Positions 6,661 through 14,761 of a DNA stretch of 32,659 nt are shown here, in pieces. Position 1 is the stretch's first letter. Each line of letters opens with the position of its first letter. Under the pieces are notes generated by a model, which saw nothing but the letters and a program-made list of their open reading frames with translations, searched no databases and was not told where the DNA came from. This DNA is from an uncultured bacterium (GTDB lineage: Bacteria > Bacillota > Clostridia > Lachnospirales > Lachnospiraceae). The stretch covers positions 1-32,659 of the forward strand of contig CAJMQE010000043.1 in assembly GCA_905215405.1 (NCBI GenBank), in the 5' to 3' direction. The translations under genes were made by a program, and so were the position numbers.

Positions 6661-9048
6661 ATGGCAATCAAAATAGCACTCGCAGGTAATCCAAACTGCG
6701 GAAAAACAACATTATTCAATGCATTGACCGGTTCCAATCAGTTCGTTGGAAACTGGCCTGGTGTAACGGTAGAGAAGAAAGAAGGAAAGCTGAAGGGACA
6801 CAAAGATGTCATCATTATGGACCTTCCAGGTATCTATTCACTTTCTCCTTATACACTGGAAGAAGTCGTAGCAAGAAATTATCTGATCAGTGAAAGACCA
6901 GATGCGATTTTAAATATCGTGGATGGAACAAATATTGAACGTAATCTCTATTTATCCACACAGCTCATGGAATTGGGAATCCCAGTCATCATGGCAGTCA
7001 ATATGATGGATATCGTAGAAAAAAATGGAGATAAGATACATATTGATAAATTAAAGAAGATGCTCGGTTGTGAAGTCGTAGAAATTTCTGCACTGAAAGG
7101 AACTGGAATCCAGAAGGCAGCAGAGAAAGCAATTGCACTTGCAAATCAAAATGCATATGGAAGTACTTACGTTCATAAATTCGCAGATGAAGTGGAAAGT
7201 GTTCTGGAGAGCATTGAAGAAAAACTAACTTCTGATATTCCAGAAGAACAGAAACGTTTCTTTGCAATCAAGCTGCTGGAACGTGATGACAAGATTTCAG
7301 AAATGATGAAGAGTGTACCTGATGTAACAGAAGAAATCGATAAGATCGAGGCCGAGATGGATGATGATACAGAAAGTATTATTACAAATGAACGTTATAC
7401 TTATATTTCATCCATTATTGATGACTGTATTACAAAGAACTGTAAGAATAAGCTGACATCATCAGATAAGATCGACCATGTCGTAACGAACAGATGGCTG
7501 GCACTTCCAATCTTTGCTGTAGTTATGGCAATTGTTTATTATGTGTCAATTTCAACAGTTGGTACATGGGCAAATGACTGGGTAAATGATGGTGTGTTTG
7601 GTGACGGATGGCACTTGTTTACAATCGGAACTTCTGATTATGATGATGCGAAAGCAGATTATGACCGTGCTGACCAGATTGTAGCAGCATATGAAGATGG
7701 GCAGACAACAGTGGATATTCTGGATGAAGATGAATCTGTTCTTGAAACTGTCAACATTACAAGCACTGTAGAACAGGATGCTCAGGCACTTGTGGATGCT
7801 GATGAACCAGATCCAGCGGATTATGGAATCTTTGTACCAAGTGTGCCTTCACTTATCGAAGGTGGTCTGGATGCAATCAATTGTGCAGACTGGTTAAAGA
7901 GTCTGATCATAGACGGTATTGTTGCCGGTGTTGGTGCAGTCCTCGGATTTGTACCACAGATGCTCGTATTATTTATTTTCCTTGCATTTTTGGAATCCTG
8001 TGGATATATGGCCCGTGTTGCATTTATTATGGATAGAATTTTCAGAAAGTTCGGTCTTTCAGGAAAATCCTTTATTCCAATGTTAATCGGTAGTGGTTGC
8101 GGTGTTCCAGGTATCATGGCATCCAGAACGATCGAAAATGATAGAGACCGTAAGATGACAATTATGACAACTACATTTATTCCTTGTAGTGCAAAGCTTC
8201 CAATTATCGGATTAATCGCTGGTGCGCTGTTCGGAGGTTCCGGATGGGTTGCAACAAGTGCTTACTTTATTGGTGTTGCAGCAATTATCTGCTCAGGTAT
8301 TATTTTAAAGAAGACTAGAATTTTTGCTGGAGAGCCAGCTCCATTCGTAATGGAATTGCCAGCTTATCACTGGCCAACAGTATCTAATGTATTAAGAAGT
8401 ATGTGGGAACGTGCTTACTCCTTTATTAAGAAGGCAGGTACAATTATCCTCCTGTCCACAATCGTTCTCTGGTTCCTGATGAAGTTCGGATGGACAGATG
8501 GTTCCTTTGGAATGGTTGGAGATGATGGCCTGAACGACAGTATTCTTGCATCAATGGGTAGTGTGATCGCTCCAATCTTTGCGCCACTTGGATGGGGAGA
8601 CTGGAAGATGGCAGTAGCAGCAATTACAGGACTGATCGCAAAGGAAAATGTAGTTGGTACATTTGGTATTCTGTTCGGATTTGGAGAAGTTGCGGAAGAA
8701 GGAAATCAGATCTGGGGACAGCTGGCAGCCAGCATGACAATGATCGCTGCTTACTCATTCCTGGTATTCAATCTTTTATGTGCACCATGCTTTGCAGCAA
8801 TGGGTGCAATTAAAAGAGAGATGAATAATGCAAAATGGTTCTGGATCGCAGTTGGATATCAGACAGTTCTTGCTTACATCGTATCCCTTTGTATTTACAA
8901 TATCGGAACACTGATAACAGGTGGTGGCTTTACAATCTGGACAGCAGTTGCGTTTGTTGCAGTCGCAGCATTTATCTATCTGCTTTTCAGACCATATAAG
9001 GAAAGTACAACATTAAAGACCGATGTGAAAAGATCTGTGAATGCTTAA
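6661..9048 (+). CDS. feoB: FeoB ferrous iron transporter
   Basis: The inner-membrane Fe(II) uptake protein, with an N-terminal GTPase domain and a membrane channel. Visible: G1 GNPNCGKTT (9-17), G3 DLPG (54-57), G4 NMMD (114-117), G5 near ISALKG; a helical linker domain to about 270; then membrane segments with the two Gate regions, including the conserved Cys in GSGCGVPG and in FIPCSAKLP, and a C-terminal NLLCAPC segment. The length, 795 aa, is above the common 650-750. Much of the excess is an acidic, probably external insertion at roughly residues 310-400 (DYDDAKADYDRADQ..., DILDEDESV..., DADEPDPADY) after the first helix. The ATG has AAAGGAG upstream. It ends 87 bases before a Cys-rich partner peptide. 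Confidence 0.97.
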   Translation: MAIKIALAGNPNCGKTTLFNALTGSNQFVGNWPGVTVEKKEGKLKGHKDVIIMDLPGIYSLSPYTLEEVVARNYLISERPDAILNIVDGTNIERNLYLSTQLMELGIPVIMAVNMMDIVEKNGDKIHIDKLKKMLGCEVVEISALKGTGIQKAAEKAIALANQNAYGSTYVHKFADEVESVLESIEEKLTSDIPEEQKRFFAIKLLERDDKISEMMKSVPDVTEEIDKIEAEMDDDTESIITNERYTYISSIIDDCITKNCKNKLTSSDKIDHVVTNRWLALPIFAVVMAIVYYVSISTVGTWANDWVNDGVFGDGWHLFTIGTSDYDDAKADYDRADQIVAAYEDGQTTVDILDEDESVLETVNITSTVEQDAQALVDADEPDPADYGIFVPSVPSLIEGGLDAINCADWLKSLIIDGIVAGVGAVLGFVPQMLVLFIFLAFLESCGYMARVAFIMDRIFRKFGLSGKSFIPMLIGSGCGVPGIMASRTIENDRDRKMTIMTTTFIPCSAKLPIIGLIAGALFGGSGWVATSAYFIGVAAIICSGIILKKTRIFAGEPAPFVMELPAYHWPTVSNVLRSMWERAYSFIKKAGTIILLSTIVLWFLMKFGWTDGSFGMVGDDGLNDSILASMGSVIAPIFAPLGWGDWKMAVAAITGLIAKENVVGTFGILFGFGEVAEEGNQIWGQLAASMTMIAAYSFLVFNLLCAPCFAAMGAIKREMNNAKWFWIAVGYQTVLAYIVSLCIYNIGTLITGGGFTIWTAVAFVAVAAFIYLLFRPYKESTTLKTDVKRSVNA

Positions 9049-9135
9049 TAGCAGAACGGATAGCAACAGAAATGAAATGTTAAAAAAGGGCCAGGCAATA
9101 CAGCCGGCCCGGATCAGATAGAAAGAAGGTATTTT

Positions 9136-9273
9136 ATGGGAACAGTATTTGTAGCAGCAGTACTGGGTGTAATCGTTTTTTTCATTATTCGTAAGATGGT
9201 TAAAGATAAAAAAGCCGGTAAATCCATTCAGTGTGGGTGTGATTGCGCACACTGCAGTGGCCATTGTCACTAA
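9136..9273 (+). CDS. FeoB-associated Cys-rich membrane peptide (45 aa)
   Basis: A 45-residue product with one N-terminal membrane helix (MGTVFVAAVLGVIVFFIIRKM), a basic stretch, and a Cys/His-rich tail CGCDCAHCSGHCH. This matches the small FeoB-associated Cys-rich proteins that follow feoB in many Firmicutes. The tail could hold iron or an Fe-S cluster at the cytoplasmic face of FeoB, a FeoC-like role, though the family's function is not established. It starts at ATG 9136 behind GAAAGAAGG. A GC-rich hairpin (9088-9110) without a T tract lies between feoB and this gene and could stabilise the upstream mRNA or adjust expression. Confidence 0.85.
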   Translation: MGTVFVAAVLGVIVFFIIRKMVKDKKAGKSIQCGCDCAHCSGHCH

Positions 9274-9343
9274 AAGAATCTGTGACCTAGAATATTGAAA
9301 TTTATGATATCAATTGAGTTGGCAAACATGTCAGTTTGCAGAG

Positions 9344-9446
9344 AAAATCTCAGGTGTCTGTGATTTGATTCCCCTTAAGTAGATTTTGGTTATTTACCTT
9401 GTCTACTTAAGAAGAATCATATCATAATAACCTGGGATTTTTTATG
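9344..9446 (+). terminator. Long imperfect hairpin ending in a T run (feo operon terminator or structured RNA)
   Basis: Nested pairings AAAATCTCAGGT (9344-9355)/ACCTGGGATTTT (9430-9441, with one G-U), TGAT/ATCA (9361-9364/9421-9424), TGATTC/GAATCA (9366-9371/9414-9419) and CTTAAGTAGA/TCTACTTAAG (9374-9383/9402-9411) form a stem-loop of about 98 bases, followed by TTTTTT. A small separate hairpin GCAAAC/GTTTGC (9322-9339) precedes it. It is long for a simple terminator, so a stable small RNA is possible. Confidence 0.65.
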
Positions 9447-9492
9447 TGGAAGAATCGTGCCTGAATGAAAATGAAAAATGGTACGGATTTAC

Positions 9493-9555
9493 ATCTGACA
9501 TAATCCCAAAATGAACGAATTACACAAGAAGGAATAAAGTCGGATTATGTCAGAT
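9493..9555. repeat. Perfect 14-bp inverted repeat just upstream of a promoter
   Basis: ATCTGACATAATCC (9493-9506) is exactly complementary to GGATTATGTCAGAT (9542-9555) across a 35-base loop. The right arm ends 4 bp before the -35 of the next promoter. There is no T tract after it, so it is not a terminator. It could be a looped regulator site or a folded RNA from read-through. Confidence 0.85.
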
Positions 9556-9559
9556 ATCC

Positions 9560-9588
9560 TTGACAAAAATATACCATTCTTTTAAGAT
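9560..9588 (+). promoter_or_regulatory. Promoter for the 698-aa protein gene
   Basis: TTGACA (9560-9565), 17-bp spacer, TAAGAT (9583-9588). Transcription would begin near 9595 and produce an untranslated leader of about 135 bases. Confidence 0.7.
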
Positions 9589-9606
9589 ATAAATAGATAT
9601 TTATTC

Positions 9607-9700
9607 CAGATTTTTGTAGTATTTACGTTCGGTAGGAAAGTAATCATCAAATAGGAAAGTTCTACAAATCTGTGCGGGCAGATTTTGTTTTTATAATTTT
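9607..9700 (+). promoter_or_regulatory. Possible leader attenuator or riboswitch-like element
   Basis: CAGATTTTTGTAG (9607-9619) can pair with CTACAAATCTG (9662-9672), closing a 66-base domain. The 3' strand of that stem can instead pair with CAGATTTTG (9679-9687) to form a small hairpin followed by TTTTTATAATTTT, which resembles an intrinsic terminator. These two folds exclude each other, the usual layout of an ON-type switch. Inside the domain TAGGAAAGT occurs twice (9633-9641, 9652-9660). I do not recognise it as any known riboswitch class. The terminator stem is short and AT-rich, so this is tentative. Confidence 0.4.
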
Positions 9701-9728
9701 GTGGTTATAACGGTAAGAGGAAAATGGA

Positions 9729-11825
9729 TTGGAGAGTATGCAAATGACACAGGATGAATTAGTCTTTAAGAGTGAAAAGATCAATATAGGAAAAGGGAAG
9801 ACTTTTTTGCAGAGGGGAGATCAGGTCGAGAAAGTCTGCTTTCTTGTCAAAGGGCAGATGACAGCGAAAAATGATTATGCAAGAATCAATCTTGCCAATG
9901 GTGCATTGATCGGTGTACTTGATATGAGTAACGGAGAATATATATTTGACTATGAAGCACAGACGGATTGTATGCTTCTTGCCTTTGATTTTGCGCAGCT
10001 TGCCGATGTGAAAAGAATCTTCGGTCTGGGCAAGACTTATCAGGAGCTTTCTGTTACATCGATCTGTTCTCAGTTCCAGCAGCTCTATCAGGTATATGAA
10101 AAGAAATTCCTTCCATATGCAGGTGAATTACAGGGATTAACAACAGTATCAGGTGTTGAGGCACCAATTGAAGTAAATGAGACAAAGTGCAACTATCTGT
10201 GTGAAATCACATCACTTAGCAAGCCAGTATTCCACGAATTATTTTCCGGTAGCGAAGTAATCGCATTTATGCATATACTGACAGCTGCAGAACTGAGCAG
10301 TCAGATCAATAGTGCAGCACTTTCCATGTTGAGCATTCTTGATGGAGATCTGTTTGCACTTGAAGATGAGGAAAAAGAAGAACCAGCAAATAACGCAATG
10401 GAAAATGATGATGCAGAAGAGGAAGAAGAACAGGTAGAAAAGAATCCGGAAAGAGCACTGGAAGATCTTGCAAACTCACTTTCAAGAATTCTTGCCTATG
10501 CAGAACTGGATGCAGCAAAAGCAGCAGAATTTCAGGTACAGGTTGCAAAATACCGTAAACTTCCAGATAGAAATTCCAGTGATAATGATGTCAGAATGTT
10601 AAGAAAACAGATTGCTGAAAATTTCTATGATATTTACGAAAAAGTATTTATCAAGCAGACAAAAGATTCTGGAAAAGACAGAATTATTGAGATGTTCCTG
10701 ACATTTGGCTATATGGACGAAAAGTTCTTTAATAAAGAGACACTTGTCGATCTGTATTACTACAGACCGCATACTGAGAGTGAAAAATACCATATATTTA
10801 CGATTTATGAATGGCTCATGGCGATATATAATGGAAAAAGAGAGCCTTCTAAGAATGAATATGATCTTGATTATAAAGAAAATCTTCGTGAACTTAAAAA
10901 ATCAAGACAATTTACAACGCAGGAAGAAAATGAATACCTTACAGATCAGGATAATAAGGTCAGATTTGAAATTCAGAATCTGTTGAGAATTACAGGAAAA
11001 CTGACAAGTGGGGAACTGACTACATTCTGTCCTATTCTGAGCCAGCATAGTTTTGATAAGGGCATTGCAAAAATGTTCCTTAGTGCAAAGAGAGTGGAAA
11101 CAGCAATCGATAAGCTTCTTGCAGTCGATTTCTCCCTGTTCCACAGAGAGCATATGTACTATGCACCAGAGCACAAGATCGATAAGATCGTCATTCAGAA
11201 ACAGGTATTCCCTGACATTATTCTGATGCCGAACTCTGGTACGAGAAGTGTTATGTGGCAGGATATTTCAGAGAAGAAGAGAGATACACCAGCAAGATTT
11301 ATTATGCCTGAATTTGTTCTGGAATCAATTGATAATATGGTCATCAGCATGGCTGCCACATTCCGTTGGGAACTCTGCAGAACAGTACAGGGCAACTACT
11401 GGAACGATTTAAGAGATCGTTCTCTTACTTCTGAGTATTTTGATTATGTTCAGTTCTATCGTAAGAATAAGGAACTGACGGAGGAAGCAAAGACAAAGAT
11501 CAAATCTCAGTTCCAGAGATGCAGAAACAGTTATCGTGAGATGTTCGTCAAAGATTATGAAGTATGGGTAAAATATGAATCCCAGGGCTCTATGAGACTG
11601 AATAAAGTCGCAAGAAGAATTATGTATACATACTGTCCGTTTGCTGCACAATACAGAAGTAAACTGGAACAGTCACCTGCATTTGTGGATGCGTCCCAGC
11701 AGTATCAGAGAGACAGATTGAAAAAGATCAAAGAGACAAATAATTTCATCAATTCTGTAACAAGAAAAGGCGGAGATATTACAAAGGAACTTAGTGATCT
11801 GAAAGAATTCTATGAAGATCTATAA
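9729..11825 (+). CDS. Large protein with cNMP-binding-like N-terminal domain, function unknown
   Basis: A soluble protein of up to 698 aa. The first 120 residues look like a cyclic-nucleotide-binding (CRP-type) beta-roll (KTFLQRGDQVEKVCFLVKGQM..., GALIGVLDMSNGEY), but I see no clear phosphate-binding cassette and no HTH domain follows. A very acidic linker lies near residues 215-245, then about 450 mostly helical residues rich in Arg/Lys and aromatics that match no family I know. Three starts are possible: TTG 9729 (8 bases after AAGAGG), ATG 9738, and ATG 9744, which has GGAGAG at the best distance; the last is a strong alternative. A 7-codon ORF (ATG 9724) ends overlapping ATG 9744. It is monocistronic, with its own promoter and structured leader, so probably a conditionally expressed signalling or stress protein (inference). 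Confidence 0.85.
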   Translation: MESMQMTQDELVFKSEKINIGKGKTFLQRGDQVEKVCFLVKGQMTAKNDYARINLANGALIGVLDMSNGEYIFDYEAQTDCMLLAFDFAQLADVKRIFGLGKTYQELSVTSICSQFQQLYQVYEKKFLPYAGELQGLTTVSGVEAPIEVNETKCNYLCEITSLSKPVFHELFSGSEVIAFMHILTAAELSSQINSAALSMLSILDGDLFALEDEEKEEPANNAMENDDAEEEEEQVEKNPERALEDLANSLSRILAYAELDAAKAAEFQVQVAKYRKLPDRNSSDNDVRMLRKQIAENFYDIYEKVFIKQTKDSGKDRIIEMFLTFGYMDEKFFNKETLVDLYYYRPHTESEKYHIFTIYEWLMAIYNGKREPSKNEYDLDYKENLRELKKSRQFTTQEENEYLTDQDNKVRFEIQNLLRITGKLTSGELTTFCPILSQHSFDKGIAKMFLSAKRVETAIDKLLAVDFSLFHREHMYYAPEHKIDKIVIQKQVFPDIILMPNSGTRSVMWQDISEKKRDTPARFIMPEFVLESIDNMVISMAATFRWELCRTVQGNYWNDLRDRSLTSEYFDYVQFYRKNKELTEEAKTKIKSQFQRCRNSYREMFVKDYEVWVKYESQGSMRLNKVARRIMYTYCPFAAQYRSKLEQSPAFVDASQQYQRDRLKKIKETNNFINSVTRKGGDITKELSDLKEFYEDL

Positions 11826-11901
11826 ATTTTAGTTATAACTGGAGGATGGCAGAGAAAGCCTGGATGATCAGGAGAGACGGCCACTACAGTGCAATACAAA
11901 A

Positions 11902-11940
11902 GGGGGCTGTCGTACAACTGGGTGCGACAGCTTCCTTTCG
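11902..11940 (+). terminator. Hairpin downstream of the 698-aa gene, likely weak terminator
   Basis: GCTGTCG (11906-11912) pairs with CGACAGC (11925-11931), extendable by G-U pairs at the base, followed by the pyrimidine-rich TTCCTTTCG rather than a clean T run. It lies 80 bases after the stop codon. Confidence 0.5.
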
Positions 11941-12003
11941 CATTCTCTGATTTTGATAGAGATGTGACTGGATGAACAGGAAAATGTGCACGGAAAGGAA
12001 TCT

Positions 12004-13386
12004 ATGTTTTTAATAAGTAAACTATATGACAGCAGTAAAGTGAATAAAGAGGATCTGCTATTCCCGGGGAAAGCATTGCTAGCGTTGCTTTTTCCTATTG
12101 TAATCGAACAGATTCTGAATTCTTTCATGGGAATGGCGGATACCATGATGGTCAGTAACGTCGGAAGTACCGCAATTTCAGCAGTTTCATTGGTGGATTC
12201 CATCAATAATCTGGTAATTCAGGTCTTTTCCGCCATGGCAACTGGAGCGGCAATTATCTGTTCCCAGTATCTGGGCAGCAGGGATCATGAAGGAAGTAAT
12301 CGTGCGGCCAGACAGGTAGTACTTACCGTGTTTGTGATCTCAATGACGATTATGATTCTGGGGCTTATCTTCAGAGTGCCACTGTTACATTTGGTATTTG
12401 GACAGGTCGAAGTAGACGTTATGAATAATTCCATGATCTATTTTCTGATTACGGTGCTTTCCTATCCATTTTTGGCATTGTTCAACGCGGGATCGGCATT
12501 TTTCAGAGCAGGTGGTAACTCCAGATTTCCAATGATGGTCTCTGTGATCTCTAACCTGATCAACATTGCAGGTAATACGATCCTGATCTTTGGGTGTGGA
12601 CTAGGTGTTGCAGGTGCAGCGATTTCCACGCTGTTTGCAAGAATTTTCTGTACAGTTGTCGTCTTTTATTTTCTGAGAAAACCGAAACAGCCGATTGTAG
12701 TGGAAGGCTATCTTACGATTAGACCAGATATGTCGTTGATCAAAAAAATATTGGCAATTGGTGTCCCATCTGGAATTGAAAATGGGATGTTTCAATTTGG
12801 TAAACTGGCCATTCAATCGACTGTTTCGACAATGGGAACAGCCGCAATTGCAGCACAGGCGATGACCAATATTCTGGAAAATGTAAATGGTGTCGTTGGA
12901 ATTGGTGTCGGAATTGGACTGATGACAGTCGTGGGACAGGCAATTGGTGCAGGAAGAAGAGAAGAGGCAAAATATTATCTGGTCAAACTGACGGGAATTG
13001 CTGAAATTGGAATTACGTTATCCTGCCTGTTCGTCTGGGCGATTACAATTCCAGTCACCAGAATTGCAGGTCTTGCACCGGAAAGTGCCAGTCTCTGCTA
13101 TACCATGGTAGTTGCCATTACAATCGTCAAACCACTGGCATGGACATTGTCCTTTGTACCTGCCTATGGAATGAGAGCGGCTGGAGATGTCCGTTTTTCC
13201 ATGATTACATCAATTATTACGATGTGGTTCTGTCGTGTGGCACTCTGTATATTCCTTGTAAAGACATTTCATATGGGACCGATGGCAGTATGGTTCGGTA
13301 TGTTTGCAGACTGGTCCATCAGGTCAGTCATATTTACATGCAGGTTCTTAAGCAACCGCTGGATGAAAGCAAAACTTGTAGATTAA
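12004..13386 (+). CDS. MATE-family multidrug/metabolite efflux transporter
   Basis: An integral membrane exporter of the MATE family, which uses a Na+ or H+ gradient to expel organic cations or other small molecules. The 460 residues carry about 12 predicted helices in two MatE halves. Family signatures are FPIVIEQILNSFMGMADTMMVSNVGSTAISAVS at the start of half one, the charged loop GSRDHEGSNRAARQ, and IGVPSGIENGMFQFGKLAIQSTVSTMGTAAIAAQA at the start of half two. I chose ATG 12004 with AAAGGA upstream; the frame is open to GTG 11986 (6 more residues). The nearest relatives are probably the large group of uncharacterised clostridial MATE proteins. It is monocistronic, flanked by terminators. 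The substrate cannot be inferred. Confidence 0.93.
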   Translation: MFLISKLYDSSKVNKEDLLFPGKALLALLFPIVIEQILNSFMGMADTMMVSNVGSTAISAVSLVDSINNLVIQVFSAMATGAAIICSQYLGSRDHEGSNRAARQVVLTVFVISMTIMILGLIFRVPLLHLVFGQVEVDVMNNSMIYFLITVLSYPFLALFNAGSAFFRAGGNSRFPMMVSVISNLINIAGNTILIFGCGLGVAGAAISTLFARIFCTVVVFYFLRKPKQPIVVEGYLTIRPDMSLIKKILAIGVPSGIENGMFQFGKLAIQSTVSTMGTAAIAAQAMTNILENVNGVVGIGVGIGLMTVVGQAIGAGRREEAKYYLVKLTGIAEIGITLSCLFVWAITIPVTRIAGLAPESASLCYTMVVAITIVKPLAWTLSFVPAYGMRAAGDVRFSMITSIITMWFCRVALCIFLVKTFHMGPMAVWFGMFADWSIRSVIFTCRFLSNRWMKAKLVD

Positions 13387-13390
13387 AATA

Positions 13391-13431
13391 AAAAGCTTTA
13401 CGGAAACAATTGTGACCGTAAAGCTTTTTTT
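13391..13431. terminator. Strong terminator after the MATE gene, probably bidirectional
   Basis: AAAAGCTTTACGG (13391-13403) pairs perfectly with CCGTAAAGCTTTT (13416-13428), with a T run to the right and A-rich sequence to the left. Confidence 0.92.
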
Positions 13432-13481
13432 ATCTAATATTCTCAACAATAACAGATCGCAGAAATGTTACATTGTACCTT

Positions 13482-13528
13482 GCGGAAAAAAATGGCTCCG
13501 CATGTGCGGAAAAAATGCCCCGCACATC
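13482..13528 (-). terminator. Terminator for the glycosyltransferase gene (minus strand)
   Basis: Read on the minus strand, ATGTGCGG (13527-13520) pairs with CCGCACAT (13509-13502) around a T-containing loop. An overlapping hairpin with TCCGC/GCGGA arms and a run of seven T lies just beyond. It starts about 10 bases after the stop codon of the minus-strand gene. Confidence 0.7.
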
Positions 13529-13537
13529 TAACTGCTC

Positions 13538-14611
13538 TTATTTTTGCAGAGTGTGACTGGTGTATAGAATGTTTTTTGGTAGAAGAAAGTTCTGTACCAG
13601 TTTTTTGAATTTATCCGGATATTGATTTTTAGACTGGATCAGGTCTCCAAAATGAGGAAAATCTGACCGGAGAACATAGGCTTCAATCAATTCAGTGCTA
13701 TTCATAAATGGCTTCATGGCATTCAGATGCTGATCCATGATCTTGGCGAAGGACTGATAAAGATTGTGGTAAAACGGAGTAGCAAGCAGGTTCAGAGTGC
13801 CACCTGAATAAATATAATCATAAGCATTGATGACTGAGTTGACAAAGCAGTAGTCATTTTGCAGCTTCAGAGCTGGATAATTGTCTGCGATATAGTGAAA
13901 ACGATCCAGTTTTGCTGAAATATATTCTTGTGTATTCTCGCTGCTGAGCGTGTTGACAATACTGCCAGCACGTTTTACGTAGAAATATTTCTGTGCACTG
14001 CATTTTACAAGACGTCTGCTCTTTTCAAAGAGTCGGTAAGTGGTACGGATATCCTCATACTTGCGTCCGGCAGGATAGCGGATACCCTGAAAAAGTGCTG
14101 CTTTGTATAATTTTCCCCATGCATAGTTCTGAATTTTTTTATCAATCAGGAGTTCGGTAAACGCCTGTTCTTTTGTATAGGTCGCAATGGCAGGTTCCTG
14201 ATAAATGTAATCTGGTGCGATCTCTTTGCCTGACTCAGTTACCATCTGGTAATTGCACATGGAAATATCGGAGTCCGTATGTCGCATTAGGCTGTAAAGG
14301 GTTTCGTACATATCTGGGGCGATATAGTCGTCACTGTCGATAAAGCTGATGTAGTCGCCATGAGCTTTGTCGATGCCGTTATTTCTGGCTTGGGACAGCC
14401 CCTGATTCTTTTGATGGATGACAGTGATACGATTGTCTTTCTTTTGATAACGATCACAAATAGACGGACACCGGTCTGTGGAACCGTCGTCGACAAGTAT
14501 GATCTGCAAATTTTTAAAGGTCTGGCAAAGGACACTGTCGATGCATTTACAAAGATAGTGTTCGACATTGTATACTGGAATGACAATGCTGATGCAGTCT
14601 GATTCTGTCAT
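13538..14611 (-). CDS. Family 2 glycosyltransferase
   Basis: A GT-A-fold enzyme that transfers a sugar from a nucleotide-sugar donor, probably to a cell-surface glycan. The N-terminal catalytic domain is classic GT2: SIVIPVYNVEHYL, the nucleotide-binding VDDGSTD (Asp41-Asp42), NNGIDKAHGDYISF, and the metal-binding D-S-D-D (92-95). The C-terminal half (about 130-357) is the variable acceptor part; there is no membrane helix, so it resembles EpsJ/CpsJ-like soluble transferases. The frame opens at ATG 14620, but ATG 14611 is better spaced from the purine-rich AAGAAAGAAG. It is a lone gene, with no polysaccharide cluster nearby, so the product glycan is unknown. A minus-strand promoter TAGACA-18-TACAAT (14681-14652) fits. 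Confidence 0.92.
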   Translation of the reverse strand: MTESDCISIVIPVYNVEHYLCKCIDSVLCQTFKNLQIILVDDGSTDRCPSICDRYQKKDNRITVIHQKNQGLSQARNNGIDKAHGDYISFIDSDDYIAPDMYETLYSLMRHTDSDISMCNYQMVTESGKEIAPDYIYQEPAIATYTKEQAFTELLIDKKIQNYAWGKLYKAALFQGIRYPAGRKYEDIRTTYRLFEKSRRLVKCSAQKYFYVKRAGSIVNTLSSENTQEYISAKLDRFHYIADNYPALKLQNDYCFVNSVINAYDYIYSGGTLNLLATPFYHNLYQSFAKIMDQHLNAMKPFMNSTELIEAYVLRSDFPHFGDLIQSKNQYPDKFKKLVQNFLLPKNILYTSHTLQK

Positions 14612-14701
14612 AATGATCATCTTCTTTCTTTTGGTGTTTTACTGCACTTTTATTGTACCGTTGTGTGTCGGTTCCTGTCTAATTATGATTTACAGGGCAT
14701 C

Positions 14702-14740
14702 TATTCCAAATTGGAATAAAACAGTATAAAGTGCTAGAAT
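14702..14740 (+). promoter_or_regulatory. LysR gene promoter with overlapping palindrome
   Basis: The palindrome TATTCCAA-A-TTGGAATA (14702-14718) overlaps a -35 TTGGAA (14711-14716) placed 18 bp before TAGAAT (14735-14740). The palindrome is a candidate autoregulatory LysR site between this gene and the divergent glycosyltransferase gene. Confidence 0.55.
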
Positions 14741-14761
14741 AGTAGCAAAGAGGTGTTTTTT

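Noticed and set aside
11846..11950. 34-codon ORF (MAEKAWMIRRDGHYS...) ahead of the MATE gene as a leader peptide
   Set aside because: GGAGG abuts the ATG with no spacing, and the frame runs through a hairpin that is better explained as a terminator.
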